A stretch of 6,699 nucleotides of DNA from Lachnospiraceae bacterium UBA4380 (GTDB lineage Bacteria; Bacillota; Clostridia; Lachnospirales; Lachnospiraceae): assembly GCA_002390025.1 (NCBI GenBank), contig DGRU01000148.1:1-6699 (forward strand), given 5' to 3'. The position numbers and the translations under genes were made by a program. The notes under the pieces are model-generated. The model did no database searches and was not told the DNA's origin. It saw only the letters and a list, made by a program, of their open reading frames with translations. The first letter of the stretch is position 1; each line of letters opens with the position of its first letter. Below, one piece after another: positions 4,410 to 6,699 of the stretch.

Positions 4410-5987
4410 ATGAAAAGAGAACTGGTGATTATCCTGGATTTCGGGGGACAGTATAAGCAGCTCATCGCCCGGCGTGTCCGGGAGTGTAATGTTTATTGTG
4501 AGATTCATCCCCACACCATGGGAATTGATGAGATCAGGGAGTTGGCGCCCAAAGGAATCATTTTGACCGGCGGTCCCGCCAGTGTCTATGATGAAAAATC
4601 CCCCACCTGCTCTCCGGATTTGTTTAAACTCGGGATTCCTGTACTGGGAATCTGCTACGGGTCCCAGCTGATGGCATACCGCTGCGGGGGCAGTGTGAAA
4701 ACAGCCCCGGTCAGCGAATACGGACGCACGGAAGTCTGCATTGATGAAAAGTCTTCTCTGCTTCTGAAGGGTGTCGAATGTGATGACAAGGGCTCCACCA
4801 TCTGCTGGATGAGCCACACAGACTATATTGCAGACCTCCCGGAGGGCTTCTCGGTCATTGCCCACACGGACCACTGCCCGGTGGCCGCTATGGAGGATCC
4901 TGCCCGCAGGCTCTATGCTGTCCAGTTCCACCCGGAAGTAGTCCACACTCCGGAGGGGACAAAAATGCTGCGGAATTTTGTCATGGATGTCTGCGGCTGT
5001 AAAGGCGACTGGGAGATGTCCTCCTTTGCGGAGCGCACCATCGAGGAACTCAGGGAAAAGATCGGTGACAGGCATGTTTTGCTGGGTCTCTCCGGCGGTG
5101 TCGATTCCACTGTCGCCGCTGCCCTCCTCTCCAGGGCGATCGGCAGCCAGCTGCACTGCGTCTTTGTGGATCATGGCCTCATGAGAAAAAATGAGGGCGA
5201 CGAGGTGGAGGCGATCTTCGGACCGGCGGGCAGCTTTGACCTGCATTTTATCCGCGTCAACGCCCAGGAGAGATTCTACCGGCGCCTGATCGGCCAGACC
5301 GATCCCGAGATCAAGAGGAAGATCATCGGAGAGGAATTCCCGCGTGTTTTCGGGGAAGAAGCCCGGAAACTCAAGGGAAAGGTCCGTTATCTGGCCCAGG
5401 GCACGATCTACCCGGATGTGGTCGAGAGCGGCGACGGCAAGACGGGAGATGTCATCAAATCCCACCACAATGTCGGCGGTCTTCCCATAGAACTTGTCCG
5501 CGAACTCGGGTTTGATGAAACCCCGATTGAACCGCTCCGCATGCTCTTTAAGGACGAAGTGCGCCGGGTCGGCCTTGAACTGGGCATCCCACGCGAACTC
5601 GTTTACCGTCAGCCCTTCCCCGGTCCGGGACTTGCTGTCCGCATTGTCGGTGAGATCACACCCTACAAAGTCCAGATCGTGCAGGATGCCGATTACATCT
5701 TCCGCGAAGAGCTTCACAAAGCCGGAGCCGATGAGAATCTCGGTCAGTATTTCGCCGCCCTCTCCAACATGCACAGCGTCGGAGTCATGGGCGACCACCG
5801 CACCTACGGCCTGGCTGTCGTCCTGCGCGCCGTCATCACCAGCGACTTCATGACCGCAGAGGCGGCCGAGATTCCATGGAATGTTCTCCAGACCACCATG
5901 AACCGCATCATCAACGAAGTGGACGGTGTCAATCGCGTCCTCTACGACATTACCAGCAAGCCGCCCGGAACAATAGAGCTGGAATAA
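4410..5987 (+). CDS. guaA: GMP synthase (glutamine-hydrolysing)
   Basis: A complete 525-residue enzyme converting XMP to GMP with ATP and glutamine, the last step of de novo guanine nucleotide synthesis, in the cytoplasm. The N-terminal class I glutamine amidotransferase domain (about 4-195) has the nucleophile C82 in GICYG (80-84) and the H174/E176 pair in QFHPE (172-176). The ATP pyrophosphatase domain begins near 205 with the P-loop SGGVDS (228-233). The C-terminal dimerisation and XMP-binding domain includes the conserved [13 protein letters not shown] (400-412) and ends in [10 protein letters not shown], the usual GuaA terminus. Length and all key residues are normal, so it should be active. 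GGAGG (4400-4404) lies five nt before the ATG. The gene appears to stand alone, with no guaB beside it, and ends at a strong terminator (6143-6179). Confidence 0.98.
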   Translation: MKRELVIILDFGGQYKQLIARRVRECNVYCEIHPHTMGIDEIRELAPKGIILTGGPASVYDEKSPTCSPDLFKLGIPVLGICYGSQLMAYRCGGSVKTAPVSEYGRTEVCIDEKSSLLLKGVECDDKGSTICWMSHTDYIADLPEGFSVIAHTDHCPVAAMEDPARRLYAVQFHPEVVHTPEGTKMLRNFVMDVCGCKGDWEMSSFAERTIEELREKIGDRHVLLGLSGGVDSTVAAALLSRAIGSQLHCVFVDHGLMRKNEGDEVEAIFGPAGSFDLHFIRVNAQERFYRRLIGQTDPEIKRKIIGEEFPRVFGEEARKLKGKVRYLAQGTIYPDVVESGDGKTGDVIKSHHNVGGLPIELVRELGFDETPIEPLRMLFKDEVRRVGLELGIPRELVYRQPFPGPGLAVRIVGEITPYKVQIVQDADYIFREELHKAGADENLGQYFAALSNMHSVGVMGDHRTYGLAVVLRAVITSDFMTAEAAEIPWNVLQTTMNRIINEVDGVNRVLYDITSKPPGTIELE

Positions 5988-6016
5988 CCGCCAAGCACAC
6001 GAGCCAGGCGAAGATT

Positions 6017-6063
6017 AAGAAAGCAGTCCGGAGGGAGCGTGCTCACGTAGGGATTGCTTTCTT
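6017..6063 (+). other. 13-bp hairpin downstream of guaA, no T-run
   Basis: Arms 6017-6029 and 6051-6063 pair over 13 bp with a single G-U wobble; the 21-nt loop contains a smaller hairpin (CGTG CT CACG, around 6038-6047). No T-run follows, so it is not an ordinary terminator. It begins 29 nt after the guaA stop and could protect the 3' end of the guaA mRNA or be part of a small RNA. Confidence 0.5.
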
Positions 6064-6073
6064 CAACTTCATA

Positions 6074-6085
6074 CGGCTGCAGCCG
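6074..6085. repeat. Perfect 12-bp palindrome CGGCTGCAGCCG
   Basis: A perfect palindrome between the guaA hairpin and the terminator. A short hairpin TTGCCT/AGGCAA (6094-6109) follows. Neither has an evident role. Confidence 0.5.
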
Positions 6086-6133
6086 CGTTAAGTTTGCCTT
6101 AAAGAGGCAATCGAAGTGGCGGGTGAGTTGTGC

Positions 6134-6179
6134 AAAAAACAGCGGAGAGCCTGAGTTTATAAGGCTCTCCGTTATTTTT
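6134..6179. terminator. Bidirectional Rho-independent terminator between guaA and the HTH gene
   Basis: CGGAGAGCC (6143-6151) pairs with GGCTCTCCG (6163-6171) over 9 bp. It is followed on the plus strand by TTATTTTT (6172-6179) and on the minus strand by T6 opposite the A-run at 6134-6139, three nt from the stem. It can end both guaA and the convergent regulator gene. Confidence 0.85.
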
Positions 6180-6186
6180 GGCTGTT

Positions 6187-6205
6187 GAAAACCAGATTGG
6201 TTTTC
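6187..6205. repeat. Short 8-bp hairpin GAAAACCA/TGGTTTTC
   Basis: A perfect 8-bp inverted repeat with a 3-nt loop lies between the terminator and the regulator stop codon. No T-run follows on either strand. The rest of 6206-6318 contains only short stems such as CAGGT/ACCTG and a T7 stretch (6232-6238) without a good stem; I see no gene there. Confidence 0.4.
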
Positions 6206-6318
6206 GGGAATCAGATCATGAAAATCAGGTGTTTTTTTGCTTCATCCGGTATTTGCCGGCAGAGAAGTTTCAATCATGGCGCAGGTGCGATGGAGACCTG
6301 TGATAACCAGGAACATTG

Positions 6319-6672
6319 TCACTGTCCGGAATCAGCCTTCAGTTTCTGATGATAGGCGAGGAGCCTTTTTCGTGCAGGACTCTTTGTGTCGATCATGTCT
6401 TTGATCAGGTCGAATAGTTCAGGATCATCTGACCTGGAGACCAGATATTCCGCGGGTTCGGGGTCTTCAGAGGCACCGGTCAGATATTCGGGCGAGGTTC
6501 CGAGCTTTTGCGCCATAAAAAATATCATCTGCCGGGAGGGAGTTCTGGCCGCTGTTTCATAGCGCAGGTATCCCATTTTTGATAATCCAAGCAGTCTCGC
6601 TGCTTCAGCTTTATTAATCCCCCTCTCTTCCCGAATATTCTTTAATCTTTCCGGACAAAACCCTGTTTCCAT
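6319..6672 (-). CDS. Small Cro/C1-type (XRE) HTH transcriptional regulator
   Basis: A 117-residue DNA-binding protein. Residues 9-62 form a Cro/C1 helix-turn-helix: RLKNIREERGINKAEAARLLG, then LSKMGYLRYETAARTPS and IFFMAQKLGTSPEYLTG, the last being the usual end of this domain. Residues 63-117 are a short acidic then basic tail (SEDPEPAEYLVSRSDDPELFDLIKDMID) that may mediate dimerisation; there is no peptidase or sensor domain. The start is supported by GGGAG (6685-6681) eight nt upstream on the minus strand. It is convergent with guaA and separated from it by the bidirectional terminator. Its promoter lies beyond the window edge, so targets cannot be inferred. Similar stand-alone regulators occur in phage and mobile elements as well as in chromosomes. 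Confidence 0.85.
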   Translation of the reverse strand: METGFCPERLKNIREERGINKAEAARLLGLSKMGYLRYETAARTPSRQMIFFMAQKLGTSPEYLTGASEDPEPAEYLVSRSDDPELFDLIKDMIDTKSPARKRLLAYHQKLKADSGQ

Positions 6673-6699
6673 TTTTAAATCTCCCAGTAAAAAGATTGA

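Noticed and set aside
4383..5798. 471-codon open frame on the minus strand
   Set aside because: It lies fully antisense to guaA, whose domains are all intact, and its protein has no recognisable motif. Long antisense frames are common over G+C-rich third codon positions.

Overview
The window looks like a chromosomal segment of a Gram-positive anaerobe of the class Clostridia, most likely Lachnospiraceae. This rests on the strong GGAGG-type ribosome binding sites, a SAM-I (S-box) type leader, Rho-independent terminators and the protein flavour; it is an inference from style, not a database match.

Layout, left to right. Positions 1-180 hold the 3' end of a ribbon-helix-helix (HicB-like) antitoxin gene, followed by a terminator. 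Positions 279-425 hold what I read as the broken start of a LacI-family regulator: the DNA-binding helix-turn-helix is still legible but is interrupted by a frame change and an in-frame stop. A consensus-like promoter then leads into a secreted HAD-superfamily phosphatase with an Ala/Pro/Glu repeat tail (493-1785). A cytoplasmic histidine phosphatase of the phosphoglycerate mutase type follows (1897-2430).

Positions 2431-2864 are mostly regulatory RNA: a strong promoter, a SAM-I-like aptamer, an intrinsic terminator with a competing antiterminator pairing, and a second hairpin next to the ribosome binding site of the next gene. That gene (2865-3251) is a small protein I do not recognise. After a 15-bp tandem repeat array comes a TauE/SafE-type (TSUP) membrane transporter (3411-4181). 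If the leader controls this unit, the transporter may move a sulfur compound.

Positions 4410-5987 encode a complete GMP synthase (guaA), the one housekeeping gene here. Downstream are a 13-bp hairpin of unknown role and a strong bidirectional terminator. The terminator lies between guaA and a convergent minus-strand gene for a small Cro/C1-type regulator (6319-6672).

The main points of interest are the SAM-type leader in front of genes with no visible methionine role, the alternative pairing of the ribosome binding site at 2834-2856, the 15-bp repeat array, a 22-nt element found on both sides of the transporter gene, and the decayed LacI gene. I see no defence island, phage module, CRISPR array or insertion sequence.
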